A stretch of DNA of 51,073 bases from Prochlorococcus sp. AG-402-K14 (GTDB lineage: Bacteria; Cyanobacteriota; Cyanobacteriia; PCC-6307; Cyanobiaceae). The translations under genes were made by a program, and so were the position numbers. Location of the stretch: assembly GCA_003216815.1 (NCBI GenBank), contig QCIG01000013.1, positions 1 to 51,073 on the forward strand, written 5' to 3'. The notes under the pieces were generated by a model that did not search any database, was not told where the DNA came from, and worked only from the letters and a program-made list of their open reading frames with translations. Below are positions 37,358-46,897 of the stretch, piece after piece (positions within the stretch are counted from its first letter, which is position 1; every line of letters begins with the position of its first letter).

Positions 37358-38425
37358 TTAGTACTTGTATCCAGCTACAAATAATTGTTCATCAGAAGAA
37401 GGCTGAGAACCAGCGACATACAACCCTTTTGATGCCTCAGAGTTTGCTTGGGCTCTTGCTATAAGTGCTTTTTGTCCATCAGCAGTGTTTGATCCTTTCC
37501 ATGCTTTTAGACATGAATGTTGTAAAGCACGACCATATGAGAATGAAACATTCCACTTGGCCTTTCTATCAATCTTATTCATCAAATTTAAATAAACTGA
37601 TGCAGCCTCCTCACTCAAGCCACCTGAAAGGAAAGTAATACCAGGGACACTTGCTGGTACGCAACGTTCCATTGTACGTATTGTCATTTCAGCAACTTGC
37701 TGAGGATCAGCTTTTGTTGAGCTGTCAGCACCTTGTACTGTCATGGATGGCTTTAGCAGAGTTCCTTCTAGAAGTACTCCGTTTACCTGGCAAGCTAAAT
37801 AAACTTCTTTTATTACTTCTTCCTGAACTGCTGCTGTTTTTTCAATTGAATGTGAACCATCCATTAGGATTTCTGGTTCAATAATTGGAACTAATCCAGA
37901 TTCTTGTACTGATCTAGCATATCTTGCTAAACCCCAAGCATTTTCTCTAATAGAAAGTTTAGAAGGACAACCATCATCTGTTATTTGAAGCACGGCTCTC
38001 CACTTGGCAAATCTTGCACCTTGCTCGTAATAATCAGCAGCTCTCTCAACAAGACCGTCTAAACCTGAACAAAAAGTTTCTACATCATGTCCACCGGCTA
38101 ATGGCCTTAGACCTTTATCAACCTTGATTCCTGGAATTATTCCTAGCTTCTCAAGCTTTTTAACCATTGGCTCACCATCTGGATGGTTTTGGAAAAGAGT
38201 TTCTTCGAAAAGAATCGCTCCACTTATGAAGTTTCCAAGACCTTCTGTGGTGAAAAGCATACCTCTGTAAGCTTTTCTGTTGTCCTCAGTGTTCTCAACA
38301 CCAATTGATGCAAGTCTTTTACCAACTGTTTTCGTTGATTCATCAACAGCAAGAATCCCTTTGCCTGGCTGGGCTATGGCACTTGCTGTTTTCTTTAGTT
38401 CTTCTGCGTAGTACGAGAGTGCCAT
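37358..38425 (-). CDS. fba: Fructose-bisphosphate aldolase class I
   Basis: A 355-residue class I (Schiff-base) aldolase of the plant/animal type. GKGILAVDESTKTVGKRL is at the N-terminus, GIIPGIKVDKG follows, KWRAVLQI is mid-protein, IIEPEILMDGSH comes next, and the catalytic Lys is in LLEGTLLKPSM. FLSGGLSEEAA and a C-terminal KY follow. It cleaves or forms fructose 1,6-bisphosphate in glycolysis and the Calvin cycle. Many cyanobacteria also have a class II enzyme; none is in this window. Its leader contains a long inverted repeat. Confidence 0.95.
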   Translation of the reverse strand: MALSYYAEELKKTASAIAQPGKGILAVDESTKTVGKRLASIGVENTEDNRKAYRGMLFTTEGLGNFISGAILFEETLFQNHPDGEPMVKKLEKLGIIPGIKVDKGLRPLAGGHDVETFCSGLDGLVERAADYYEQGARFAKWRAVLQITDDGCPSKLSIRENAWGLARYARSVQESGLVPIIEPEILMDGSHSIEKTAAVQEEVIKEVYLACQVNGVLLEGTLLKPSMTVQGADSSTKADPQQVAEMTIRTMERCVPASVPGITFLSGGLSEEAASVYLNLMNKIDRKAKWNVSFSYGRALQHSCLKAWKGSNTADGQKALIARAQANSEASKGLYVAGSQPSSDEQLFVAGYKY

Positions 38426-38429
38426 TTAT

Positions 38430-38480
38430 GCAACAAAAATTTCCTTAAGATTATTCCATATCAAAGGCCCTTTTTGTTGC
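38430..38480 (-). promoter_or_regulatory. Inverted repeat in the fba mRNA leader
   Basis: GCAACAAAAA (38430-38439) and TTTTTGTTGC (38471-38480) are a perfect 10-base inverted repeat separated by 31 bases. On the transcribed strand the stem ends four bases before the fba ATG, and the purine-rich AAGGAA lies inside the loop. It could be an RNA hairpin controlling initiation or a DNA operator. Confidence 0.55.
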
Positions 38481-38513
38481 TTATTACACCTAAAATTTTT
38501 TTAGTGAGTTTCT

Positions 38514-39614
38514 TTAATTGATTTCAAGCTTCATTCCTGTCGAGTTTGACTCTTTGACCTTGTCACAAACTAATTGGCTGGCGAATCCCTCAGCTAAGCC
38601 TGGAATCACAGGTGTACCGTCTTTAATGCTTTGAGCCCACCAGCTTTGTATTCTTGCTACTGGGGCAATTCGTCCATCTGTCCAAATTTTTGAAAAAGAT
38701 AGATCTGAATCTGGTTGAATATTTTTAAGAACTTCTTCTTTAGTTGAGTACCATAGCCCAAATCCGTGGACATAATCGTTCTGGTTGTCGCTGCTAAGAA
38801 TAAGAGTTCCATTGCTCCCATAGATTTCTAGACTAAAGCCCCTGCTTTGTTTTGTTACTGCAGAGAGATTTACTTGGACTGGAATCAAATTGTCATTAAT
38901 GCTTTTTATTTGCAGTTGAGAAATGCTTACATCTTCACTTGTCACTTCTTTAGTGGTTTTTGATTTTGTACAAACTCTTTGTTTGATTGAAGTTGAATTT
39001 ATTGCACTTAAAGAATGAGTTGGACCAATTAGCCAATGAATCATGTCAAAAGCATGGGTACCTAACGCCCCCAATACCCCTCCACCAGAAGCCTCTTCTG
39101 AATACCAATCCCATGGCCTATCTAGATTAGCTCTGCTACTCATTAGCCAATCTAGTTTTACAAAATATGGTTCATCTAGTTTCTTGTCGTTAATTATTCG
39201 CTTTGCTTGCATGAACAGAGGAACCGCTCGATATTCGTAATCGACAGCTATTTTTAAATTTCTTTTGAGGGCATTTCTTTGAAGCTCTTTCACCTCTTCA
39301 GAGCTTAAGCAAGTTGGCTTTTCTAGTAAAAGATGTTTCCCTTCTTTAATTGCCTTTAGTGCAAGCTCGTATCTTGGAGCTGGTGGAGTAGCTATGATTA
39401 TTCCATCTATTTTGGAATCATTGACTAAATCCTCCCAGTTCTCGTAGGCACGAAGATTGTGCTTATCGCAGGCTTCTTTAAGCCTCTCTGGCCGAGGATG
39501 CCACAACCCTACAAGTTCAATATTCTTATTGGACAATGATGCAGGAATATGAACACTTTCACCGAAACCTAATCCTGCAATTGCTATACGAAGAGGATTA
39601 TCTGTCTTGATCAT
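38514..39614 (-). CDS. Gfo/Idh/MocA-family oxidoreductase
   Basis: A 366-residue NAD(P)-dependent sugar-type dehydrogenase. The N-terminal Rossmann domain has IAIAGLGFGESVHIPA, then IIATPPAPRYELALKAIKEG, the catalytic-region EKPTC and ALGTHAFDMIHWLIG. The C-terminal domain is all beta-sheet. The exact substrate is not predictable. It has been carried with fba on the minus strand, with about 88 bases between. Confidence 0.88.
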   Translation of the reverse strand: MIKTDNPLRIAIAGLGFGESVHIPASLSNKNIELVGLWHPRPERLKEACDKHNLRAYENWEDLVNDSKIDGIIIATPPAPRYELALKAIKEGKHLLLEKPTCLSSEEVKELQRNALKRNLKIAVDYEYRAVPLFMQAKRIINDKKLDEPYFVKLDWLMSSRANLDRPWDWYSEEASGGGVLGALGTHAFDMIHWLIGPTHSLSAINSTSIKQRVCTKSKTTKEVTSEDVSISQLQIKSINDNLIPVQVNLSAVTKQSRGFSLEIYGSNGTLILSSDNQNDYVHGFGLWYSTKEEVLKNIQPDSDLSFSKIWTDGRIAPVARIQSWWAQSIKDGTPVIPGLAEGFASQLVCDKVKESNSTGMKLEIN

Positions 39615-39635
39615 TCTTTTAAATAATTGATGAGT

Positions 39636-40040
39636 TTAAACATTTTTGCAGCTTTTTGAAATCACATCATCTAATAGTTTATCCCCATTAGGGTCTTCCC
39701 ATTTTGCGGTTAAATTCTTTTTACCATTAACTGAAATATCTTTGAATTTATTAGTCAAACAATTGATTTTCATTATATAAATATTCTCCTCTATTTCTTT
39801 TGAAGTATTAGAGTCAATTTTTAAGTATTTTGTGGTTAGTTCTATTATTCTTTTTCCTTTGATATCAATACTGTCTCTATCTAAATATTGAATTCCTGCA
39901 GGCGTTTTGCTTACTTCAACCCAATTAATATTGGCTGCATATACTATGTTTGTCCTATTGAATAAAATTATTAATATTAGGACTAAGATATTCAAAAGAT
40001 AATCAAGTTTATTCCTTATCTTTTGATTTATTTTATGCAT
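39636..40040 (-). CDS. Small secreted protein (surface-adhesin E-like)
   Basis: A 134-residue protein with an N-terminal signal or anchor (hydrophobic about 15-36, ending VYAA). A beta-rich domain follows with [19 protein letters not shown] and a C-terminal pair of Cys that could form a disulfide. The pattern W-x-x-V-x-x-T-x-x-G-x-x-Y-x-D-x-x-S is that of the surface-adhesin E-like family, common in cyanobacterial genomes. It overlaps accD by eight bases, so it is translated with it. No role is established. Confidence 0.65.
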   Translation of the reverse strand: MHKINQKIRNKLDYLLNILVLILIILFNRTNIVYAANINWVEVSKTPAGIQYLDRDSIDIKGKRIIELTTKYLKIDSNTSKEIEENIYIMKINCLTNKFKDISVNGKKNLTAKWEDPNGDKLLDDVISKSCKNV

Positions 40041-40917
40041 TAGTTTGTAACTTTACTTCTTGTGTCTTATGTAATCGAAGTATCTTTGCCAATGTTTCTT
40101 TAAGCTCTGTTCTAGGGACAATGGTATCTACGAAACCATGATCTTGAAGATATTCTGCTGTTTGGAAGTTATCAGGTAGTTTCTCTCTCAGTGTTTGTTC
40201 AATTACTCTTCTCCCTGCAAATCCAATAAGAGCTTTGGGCTCCGCCAGTATTAAATCTCCAAGCATGGCAAAACTAGCAGTAACTCCTCCCGTAGTGGGA
40301 TGGGTAAGTAATGGCATATAGAGCAATTCAGCATCTCTATGTCTTTCAAGCGCTCCTGAAATCTTAGCCATTTGCATCAAGCTCAACATCCCTTCTTGCA
40401 TTCGAGCACCACCCGATGCGCAAACAATTAGCAATGGCAACTTTTCTTTGGTTGAGTGTTCAATTAGTCGTGTAATTTTTTCTCCTACAACAGATCCCAT
40501 TGAGCCTCCCATAAATCTGAAATCCATCACGGCTAATGCCATAGGAATAGAATTTACTTCGCATGTTCCTGTTATTACTCCATCTTTGAGTCCAGTACTT
40601 GCTTGGCTTTCTCTTAGCCTGTCTGCGTAAGCACGCCTATCTTTAAAACCCAGAGGGTCAATGGGCGTTAAATGATTGTTAATGGATTTAAATGTATTTG
40701 GATCAGTAATTAGTCTTATTCTCTCTTTACTGTCTATTCGATTGTGATGTCCACAATTACTACAAACACTGCAATTATCTATTAAATCTTTTCTATAAAC
40801 TACTTGTCCACATTCTGGACATTTTTCCCAAAGCCCATCACTTTCTTCAGATTCCTGAGTGACTTTGCCAACAAATTGGCCTTTCCTTCTATCAGCAAAC
40901 CAGTCGAATAATGACAC
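40033..40917 (-). CDS. accD: Acetyl-CoA carboxylase carboxyltransferase beta subunit
   Basis: A 294-residue AccD. It has the N-terminal zinc ribbon CPEC (33-36) and CSNC (52-55), then [32 protein letters not shown], and [16 protein letters not shown] with [18 protein letters not shown]. It catalyses carboxyl transfer in malonyl-CoA synthesis. The stop is overlapped by the small secreted protein gene. Confidence 0.97.
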   Translation of the reverse strand: MSLFDWFADRRKGQFVGKVTQESEESDGLWEKCPECGQVVYRKDLIDNCSVCSNCGHHNRIDSKERIRLITDPNTFKSINNHLTPIDPLGFKDRRAYADRLRESQASTGLKDGVITGTCEVNSIPMALAVMDFRFMGGSMGSVVGEKITRLIEHSTKEKLPLLIVCASGGARMQEGMLSLMQMAKISGALERHRDAELLYMPLLTHPTTGGVTASFAMLGDLILAEPKALIGFAGRRVIEQTLREKLPDNFQTAEYLQDHGFVDTIVPRTELKETLAKILRLHKTQEVKLQTNA

Positions 40918-40977
40918 AGCTATCTTGTGATTGAATTTAATTTAATACCTTATGTCCCTTATAGGGAATTGGATTGT

Positions 40978-41457
40978 TTAAATCTTATCTATAATCCACG
41001 AACAAAATATCCCTATTGATAGAAATGGTGCAAATGGATACTGTTTAAATGGTATTAATTTCTTAGTAACTTTTCCATGTAAACTATATATAGCTGATAG
41101 TACAAATGAAATGCATAATGATAATACACTCATTTCAATACCAAGCCATATTGTGCTAATCGAAGATAGCTTTATATCACCCATACCTAATGAATTTATT
41201 CCTAAAATTTTATAACTTACATAACCTATTGAGTACATTATAATAAAAATAATTACCATTGAGAAAAAATTATTTATAATTAAGTCCATGCTATTTATTT
41301 TTTCGGTTGATAATCCTAAATATATCAAGTAAAAAAAACCCGATAAAGCAAATATTTTTAATTTATTTTCGCTTATTAGCATTGTTTTTAAATCTTCTTT
41401 TGATATAGATAATAAAATAAATGAAAGTATTAAAGTAAAGAATATAGAAGATGCCAT
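40978..41457 (-). CDS. Short prepilin peptidase-like membrane protein (peptidase A24)
   Basis: A 159-residue polytopic protein. The two catalytic aspartates of the A24 family are visible: Asp22 in SKEDLKTMLIS and Asp94 in GMGDIKL. A C-terminal FKQYPFAPFLSIGIF matches the conserved FGP-F-L-like segment. It lacks the N-terminal methylase/zinc domain of full PilD proteins, so it resembles the short CpaA/TadV or PilD-core type. It would process type IV-like prepilins at the inner membrane. No pilin gene is nearby. It stands between accD and prk without an obvious link. Confidence 0.72.
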   Translation of the reverse strand: MASSIFFTLILSFILLSISKEDLKTMLISENKLKIFALSGFFYLIYLGLSTEKINSMDLIINNFFSMVIIFIIMYSIGYVSYKILGINSLGMGDIKLSSISTIWLGIEMSVLSLCISFVLSAIYSLHGKVTKKLIPFKQYPFAPFLSIGIFCSWIIDKI

Positions 41458-41512
41458 TAGTTATAAAATTGTCTATTTATATTATTAATTAATGATCTTA
41501 AATTTATTAATA

Positions 41513-42415
41513 TTAACCGGCTGCCTTTTTCTCTTCAATCATTTTATGAATGATGGGTGTAAGGATAAGTTCCATAGCAAAGCCCATCTTTCCGCCATTT
41601 ACAACAATACTTGTGGGACTTGACATGAATGAGTCATGTATCATTCCTAATAAATATTGGAAATCTATCCCCCATTTTTCTCTTGAACCTTTTCTAAAAT
41701 GAATTATCACAAAACTTTCGTCTGGGGTAGGAATATTTCTACAAATAAATGGGTTTGAAGTATCTATTGTTGGGACTCTCTGGAAATTAATATCTGTTCG
41801 GCTAAATTGAGGACATATATGATTAATGTAATCAGGCATTCTTCTTAAGATTGTATCAACTATCGTTTCTGCTGAGTAGCCTCTTTCTGCGTTGTCTCTA
41901 TGAATTTTTTGGATCCATTCGAGATTAGTAATTGGTACTACACCAACAAGTAAATCAGCGAATGAAGCGACATCATAATCTTTTCCAACTACTCCACCAT
42001 GAAGTCCCTCATAAAACAAAAGGTCTGTTCCTGTTGGAATATCTTCCCAAGGAGTAAATTGACCTGGATCTAATTTTGTTCCAAGACGAGTATTGTGTTC
42101 CGATGCTTCTTCGTTGCTATGCAAATAATATCTTTTTTGCCCTCCACCTGTTTTCCCATATTGACTAAATAATTCTTCTAATTTATCAAATAAATTTGCC
42201 TCTGGTCCGAAATGAGAAAAGTTTTCTCCTCTTGAAAGCGCTTCAGACATTGCCTTCTTCATAGGCATCCTTTCAAAACGATGATAACTATCACCTTCAA
42301 CAACAGCAGGAACAATATTTTCACGAGCAAATATGTGCTCGAATGCTCTTTTAACTGTGCTTGTTCCTGCTCCGGATGAACCAGTTACGGCTACTACTGG
42401 ATGAAGCTTTGACAT
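41513..42415 (-). CDS. prk: Phosphoribulokinase
   Basis: A 300-residue kinase making ribulose 1,5-bisphosphate. The P-loop is GSSGAGTS near residue 12, followed by EGDSYHRFERMPM, HFGPEANLFDKL, YEGLHGG and RRMPDYINHICPQFS. Length and motifs agree with the short, proteobacterial-type (class I) enzyme rather than the about 330-residue plant/beta-cyanobacterial type; it lacks the GDSGCGKST loop with the redox-active cysteine. This fits the alpha-cyanobacterial lineage, which also has a proteobacterial-type RuBisCO. Confidence 0.93.
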   Translation of the reverse strand: MSKLHPVVAVTGSSGAGTSTVKRAFEHIFARENIVPAVVEGDSYHRFERMPMKKAMSEALSRGENFSHFGPEANLFDKLEELFSQYGKTGGGQKRYYLHSNEEASEHNTRLGTKLDPGQFTPWEDIPTGTDLLFYEGLHGGVVGKDYDVASFADLLVGVVPITNLEWIQKIHRDNAERGYSAETIVDTILRRMPDYINHICPQFSRTDINFQRVPTIDTSNPFICRNIPTPDESFVIIHFRKGSREKWGIDFQYLLGMIHDSFMSSPTSIVVNGGKMGFAMELILTPIIHKMIEEKKAAG

Positions 42416-42503
42416 CGACGCTTATGTATTGACTTTTTATTTTTACAGGTCGACTGACCATCAAAGGGAAACTATTCAAAGAGTTTTTTAATTTGTGAAC
42501 TAA

Positions 42504-43583
42504 TTATTTTAATTTTTCTGCCAAAAGTTCTCCAATTTGAGCGCATCCAACTTGTTTACCTGTCCCACTACTCATCAAGTCAGATGTTCTGTAACCTGCA
42601 TCTAAAATTTGACTAATTGCATTTTCTAAATAATTTCCAGCTTCATTTTCATTAAGGGCAATTTTTAACATCATTGCAGCTGATAAAAGCATCGCTATTG
42701 GATTAGCTAAATCTTTTCCAGCTATATCAGGAGCAGATCCATGAACAGGTTCAAAAACACCAGGCCCATCTTTTGTTAATGATGCAGAAGGTAACATTCC
42801 AATTGAGCCTGTAAGCATTGCTGCAATGTCGCTAAGAATATCTCCAAATAAATTGCTTGTAAGAATGACATCAAATTGACTTGGATCTCTAACAAGTTGC
42901 ATTGCAGCATTATCTACATATTGATGAGTTAACGCTATTTCTTTGAAATTATTAGATACGAATATTGTTTCCTCTCTCCATAATTGACTTACATCTAGAA
43001 CATTTGCTTTATCAACAGAGCAAACTTTTTTATTTCTTTGTTTTGCCAATTTAAAGGCAATCTCTGCTATTCGTTTAATTTCTTCAGAAGTGTATGTCAT
43101 TGTATTAAAGGCTCTTTCTCCTTGTTTGGTTTTTATCCTTCCTTTTGGTTCTCCAAAGTAAATACCGCTAGTAAGTTCTCTAACTACAACTAAATCAACT
43201 TTATTGATAAATTCTTCTTTCAGGCTGCTTGCCTTAGTTAAGGATGGAAATATTTTTACAGGACGTATATTAGCAAAAAGATCTAAAGAAGATCTTAGAT
43301 TTAGTAAACCAGTCTCAGGTCTTTTTTCTCTAGGCAATTGGTCATACTTTGGATCCCCTATGGCGGCTAATAAAACAGCATCAGAATCCTTACATTCTTG
43401 AAGAGTCTTGTCAGGGAAAGGGACGCCATTTGATTCTATTGCTGATCCACCAAAAGGCATTTCAGTAAACTTTAGATCAAAATCAAATTTCTTTGAGATT
43501 AATTCAAGGACCTTATGAGTAACTTTTGTTATCTCTGGACCAATCCCATCACCTGGCAAAAGGGTTATTTTGTAAGACTTCAT
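42504..43583 (-). CDS. leuB: 3-isopropylmalate dehydrogenase
   Basis: A 359-residue NAD enzyme of leucine synthesis. It has ITLLPGDGIGPEI at the N-terminus, RPETGLLNLRSSLDLFANIRP, VVVRELTSGIYFGEPKG, VDKANVLDVSQLWRE and TSNLFGDILSDIAAML, and ends with GSAPDIAGKDLANPIA. It lies 25 bases downstream of lpxD on the same strand. Confidence 0.97.
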   Translation of the reverse strand: MKSYKITLLPGDGIGPEITKVTHKVLELISKKFDFDLKFTEMPFGGSAIESNGVPFPDKTLQECKDSDAVLLAAIGDPKYDQLPREKRPETGLLNLRSSLDLFANIRPVKIFPSLTKASSLKEEFINKVDLVVVRELTSGIYFGEPKGRIKTKQGERAFNTMTYTSEEIKRIAEIAFKLAKQRNKKVCSVDKANVLDVSQLWREETIFVSNNFKEIALTHQYVDNAAMQLVRDPSQFDVILTSNLFGDILSDIAAMLTGSIGMLPSASLTKDGPGVFEPVHGSAPDIAGKDLANPIAMLLSAAMMLKIALNENEAGNYLENAISQILDAGYRTSDLMSSGTGKQVGCAQIGELLAEKLK

Positions 43584-43608
43584 GTGTTCTTATTAATCAA
43601 GGGAAAAC

Positions 43609-44661
43609 CTACCTGAAACTTCGGCGATCTAATTCACGAATAGCTTTAGCAATATCAGGAAGTTTTTTGAAATTAGCAGAGCATCTTAACCACAGTTTAT
43701 TTGGTATTGCAGGGAAGCCACTAACAACCTTACCTGAATCGATATTTGATGTGATTCCTGATTTTGAACTGGCTATTACTCTATCTCCGACTATTACTTT
43801 ATTACTTACACCTACTTGCCCAGCAAGAATAACTCCGTTTCCAATCTTAACTCCTCCAGCTATGCCTACTTGGGCCGCAATAGCACAACCTTTGCCAATA
43901 GTTACTCCATGACCAATTTGAACTAAGTTATCAATTTTTGTATCTTCGCCAATTATTGTTTCTCCTACTGCAGGCCTATCAACAGTAGACCCGCTACCAA
44001 TTTCTACTTTGTCTTTTAAAATAACTATCCCCACTTGTGGCATTTTCTTCCATCCATTTGAAGTAGGTACGAATCCAAAGCCCTCACCACCTATTACGGC
44101 ATTAGCGTTAATTACACATTCGTTTCCAAGTTTAGATCCAGAATGAATAACACTATTTGCATGAACAATATTTTTTGCACCAATAGTAACTTTTTTATAG
44201 ATAGCAACTCCTGCATGAATAATTGTCCCAGCTCCAATTTCTGTATTATCTCCAATAAACACATTTGCTCCAATTGAAACACCAGGACCAATTTTTACAT
44301 TTTCACCAATTACAGCACTTTCATGAATACCTTCTATTTCAATCTCTGATGGATAAAGAAATTCTAGTGTCTCAGCAAATGCAATCTTTGGATCTTTTAA
44401 TAGGATCCAATCAACTTCTAATTTCTTTGATAGTTCGACAATATAATTATCATTAGCAGGCAATAAGAGAGCATATGCTTCTGAGGTTTTGATAAGATTC
44501 CTAAGACTTAACTGACTATTATTATCTAGGAAAGTTATATCATTTCTTTTTGCCTTTTCTAAAGAAGCTGCAGAAAGAATAATTGGATTATTTTTTATTT
44601 TAAAGTCAACTACACCTGATTGTCCTTTTTTTAGGTGTTCGACAATTTCATTGAATAGCAT
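43609..44661 (-). CDS. lpxD: UDP-3-O-acylglucosamine N-acyltransferase
   Basis: A 350-residue left-handed beta-helix acyltransferase of lipid A synthesis. An N-terminal domain (about 1-105) is followed by many hexapeptide repeats from IHESAVIGENVKIGPGVSIG. The characteristic GGEGFGFVPTSNGWKKMPQ precedes VEIGSGSTVDRPAVGETIIG, and the catalytic His is in QIGHGVTIG. It shares the LPS theme with lptB and the LptF/G permease at 20.7-22.6 kb. Confidence 0.95.
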   Translation of the reverse strand: MLFNEIVEHLKKGQSGVVDFKIKNNPIILSAASLEKAKRNDITFLDNNSQLSLRNLIKTSEAYALLLPANDNYIVELSKKLEVDWILLKDPKIAFAETLEFLYPSEIEIEGIHESAVIGENVKIGPGVSIGANVFIGDNTEIGAGTIIHAGVAIYKKVTIGAKNIVHANSVIHSGSKLGNECVINANAVIGGEGFGFVPTSNGWKKMPQVGIVILKDKVEIGSGSTVDRPAVGETIIGEDTKIDNLVQIGHGVTIGKGCAIAAQVGIAGGVKIGNGVILAGQVGVSNKVIVGDRVIASSKSGITSNIDSGKVVSGFPAIPNKLWLRCSANFKKLPDIAKAIRELDRRSFR

Positions 44662-44707
44662 GATTTGGTTTTAATTAATTAAGTGATAATTACTATTGTT
44701 GAGTTAG

Positions 44708-45790
44708 CTATTCACTGGTGAGAACCAGAACATCTCTATGTATGACAAGTGGAGATCCATTTGTTGTAGATGTTGAAGTAATTCCTATCTTTATAGCATC
44801 ACTGCTCATTGAGCAAATTCCTTTAGCAATTTCTTCTCCTACAGTATTAATAACTTTTACAGGTTGATTAGAAATGAAATTCCCACTAACTTTTTTCACG
44901 CCGACTAGTAGTAATGATGCGCCTTTGTTCTTAATAGCTTCACTTGCACCATCGTCTAAATGTATTTCACCTACTGGCTTGATTGCATGTGATAGCCAAC
45001 TTTTTCTATTTCCTATGGGGTTAGGGTGAGGGTGAAAAATAGTTCCTATTTTTTTACCATCAAGCAATTCACCTAATGTTTCAGGAGCTCTCCCATCTGC
45101 TAATTGAACTTTAATTCCGCTTTCTGTCGCAATCTTTGCGGCAGTTAGTTTTGTCTTTATTCCTCCAGTTCCCCAAGTTGTTTGTTGATTAATTAATTCT
45201 AATTTATTTAATTCCTTTGAACTATTGATATCTTTGATTGGAGTGGCTTTGCTATCAGTTTTTGGATCCGAGGAATAGAGATGATCAATATCTGTTAATA
45301 AGATTAGTTGATCAGCAGATATTGCTGTTGCAACCAATGCAGATAAAGTATCATTATCTCCATATTTTAATTCTTCATCTGAAATTATATCGTTTTCATT
45401 TACTATTGGAATAACATCCCATTCAATTAATTTTTTTAATGTTTGCGAGGCGGATTTATAACTATTTCTTGATCCTAATTCTGACCTAGTTAATAATATT
45501 TGTGCAACCTTATATCCAAATTTGCTCATTGCCTTTTCATATAAGGCCATTAAGTGAAGTTGGCCTATCGCAGCAGATGCTTGTAGGGAAATTATTTCTT
45601 TAGGTCTTACTTTGAAATTCATTTTATGGCATCCAAGTCCTACTGCCCCGCTAGAAACTAAAATAACTTTATCTCCTTTCCTTTGAGCTCTAGATATATA
45701 TGAACAATAATTATTAATGATATCAAAAGTTGTATATTTATCGCTTCCTCGTAAAAGGCTGGTACCAATTTTGATTACCCATGTTTTCAT
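44708..45790 (-). CDS. proB: Glutamate 5-kinase
   Basis: A 360-residue kinase for the first step of proline synthesis. It has the amino-acid kinase domain ([52 protein letters not shown] and [17 protein letters not shown]) and a C-terminal PUA domain (about 275-355). The ATG overlaps the TGA of the preceding YqeG-like gene by four bases (ATGA), an indication of coupled translation. Confidence 0.96.
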   Translation of the reverse strand: MKTWVIKIGTSLLRGSDKYTTFDIINNYCSYISRAQRKGDKVILVSSGAVGLGCHKMNFKVRPKEIISLQASAAIGQLHLMALYEKAMSKFGYKVAQILLTRSELGSRNSYKSASQTLKKLIEWDVIPIVNENDIISDEELKYGDNDTLSALVATAISADQLILLTDIDHLYSSDPKTDSKATPIKDINSSKELNKLELINQQTTWGTGGIKTKLTAAKIATESGIKVQLADGRAPETLGELLDGKKIGTIFHPHPNPIGNRKSWLSHAIKPVGEIHLDDGASEAIKNKGASLLLVGVKKVSGNFISNQPVKVINTVGEEIAKGICSMSSDAIKIGITSTSTTNGSPLVIHRDVLVLTSE

Positions 45791-46308
45791 AAAAGGTCTC
45801 CAGTTATAATATTTGCTAAGTATCTTTCTATGGACTGAAAGTTATTTTTTTCAATTCTTTTTCCATAAGAATTTACTGAATCTACTAATATTGTATACAT
45901 TCCTAATCTATTGCCCACAAGAACATCTGTAAAAACTCTATCTCCAATTATTGCGATGTTATTTGTGGGAAAAGCAATTCTATCTAGGATTTTCTTTAAT
46001 TTCCTCTTACTTGGTTTTCCACCCGAATAGGTGTATTCTAAATTTAATTGATCAGCAATTCGCTTGATTCTTTTCTTAGAGGGATTATTGCTGAATAGGT
46101 ATATATAAAAATGGTTTTTTGAGTTATAAATCCAATCTTCTATATTACATGATAGGACTGGATTATTTCCAGAAATTAAAGTTCCATCAACATCAAGTAT
46201 GAGTGCTTTTATATCTTTCGATAATAAATCATTTATCGAGATTTTTGAAATTATATTGTTTACTTTCCAATGAGGTTTAAGTAATTCCTTGATAGTTATT
46301 CTGATAAT
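45787..46308 (-). CDS. YqeG-family HAD phosphatase with a non-canonical start codon
   Basis: An open frame of 173 codons fills the gap between DUF3727 and proB. HAD motif I is ILDVDGT (37-43), motif II is FSNN (72-75), the motif III Lys is in GKPSKRK, and the YqeG signature is [12 protein letters not shown] (122-133). The family is a IIIA-type HAD phosphatase seen next to ribosome-assembly or nucleotide genes. No ATG, GTG or TTG occurs in frame before motif I (a stop TGA lies just upstream). The best start is ATT at 46308, overlapping the DUF3727 stop by one base, with GGAG/GAGG about 6 bases before. ATC at 46305 is also possible. The stop overlaps the proB start (ATGA). Confidence 0.85.
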   Translation of the reverse strand: MIRITIKELLKPHWKVNNIISKISINDLLSKDIKALILDVDGTLISGNNPVLSCNIEDWIYNSKNHFYIYLFSNNPSKKRIKRIADQLNLEYTYSGGKPSKRKLKKILDRIAFPTNNIAIIGDRVFTDVLVGNRLGMYTILVDSVNSYGKRIEKNNFQSIERYLANIITGDLL

Positions 46309-46832
46309 TACCTCTCCTCAAGTTCAGCTTCGATTTTTGATTGTATCTTGTCAAATTCTTCGCCTTCCACAAGATTTACTTCACCATTCTCTAGTTTTCC
46401 CACTATAAAAAAAGGATCAAGCGGTATGTATAGACCATACTCATTATCATCAACTCTAAAATTGACAAGAAGCTCGTAAGTTTCTGACTCATCATCAATG
46501 TCTTCTTCTTCAATTTCTTCTGGTTCAGGTTCATCTAATTCACCTGAAACTGTAAGGGTTATAGCTGAGCGTATGAGCCTAAGGTCATGTTCTTGAAGGA
46601 CAACATCAGCTACTTCAAGAATTGGCTCATTCTTTTCAATTGTTTCTATTAGCTTGGGATCTTGATCATCAATCAATTGAAACAAAGATACTGGAGTGTC
46701 TACAGGAGTTAAGAGAGCATATTCTTTGCCTTCTACAGGCACTATTTGTTCCAGAAAACATAGGAGATCGGAACCTTGAGAATCTCTCACTAAAAGTGTT
46801 GGTACTTCCTCGTTTTTATTTGTTGTTGACAT
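46308..46832 (-). CDS. DUF3727 family protein
   Basis: A 174-residue acidic cyanobacterial protein. The N-terminal part (LLVRDSQGSDLLCFLEQIVPVEGKEYALLTPVD) and C-terminal half (YELLVNFRVDDNEYGLYIPLDPFFIVGK) look like two beta-rich modules related to DUF1292/DUF3727. A strongly acidic linker (about 100-122) joins them. The function is unknown. It is the upstream partner of the YqeG-like gene, which starts on its stop codon. Confidence 0.82.
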   Translation of the reverse strand: MSTTNKNEEVPTLLVRDSQGSDLLCFLEQIVPVEGKEYALLTPVDTPVSLFQLIDDQDPKLIETIEKNEPILEVADVVLQEHDLRLIRSAITLTVSGELDEPEPEEIEEEDIDDESETYELLVNFRVDDNEYGLYIPLDPFFIVGKLENGEVNLVEGEEFDKIQSKIEAELEER

Positions 46833-46897
46833 AGTTGATTTTTAATTAGTAAGTATCTGGTTTTATTTTGTTTATGTTTTTACATCATATTCATAAT

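Noticed and set aside
40955-40967. TCCCT/AGGGA hairpin between accD and the prepilin peptidase gene
   Set aside because: Five base pairs with a three-base loop and no T tract; chance is a sufficient explanation.
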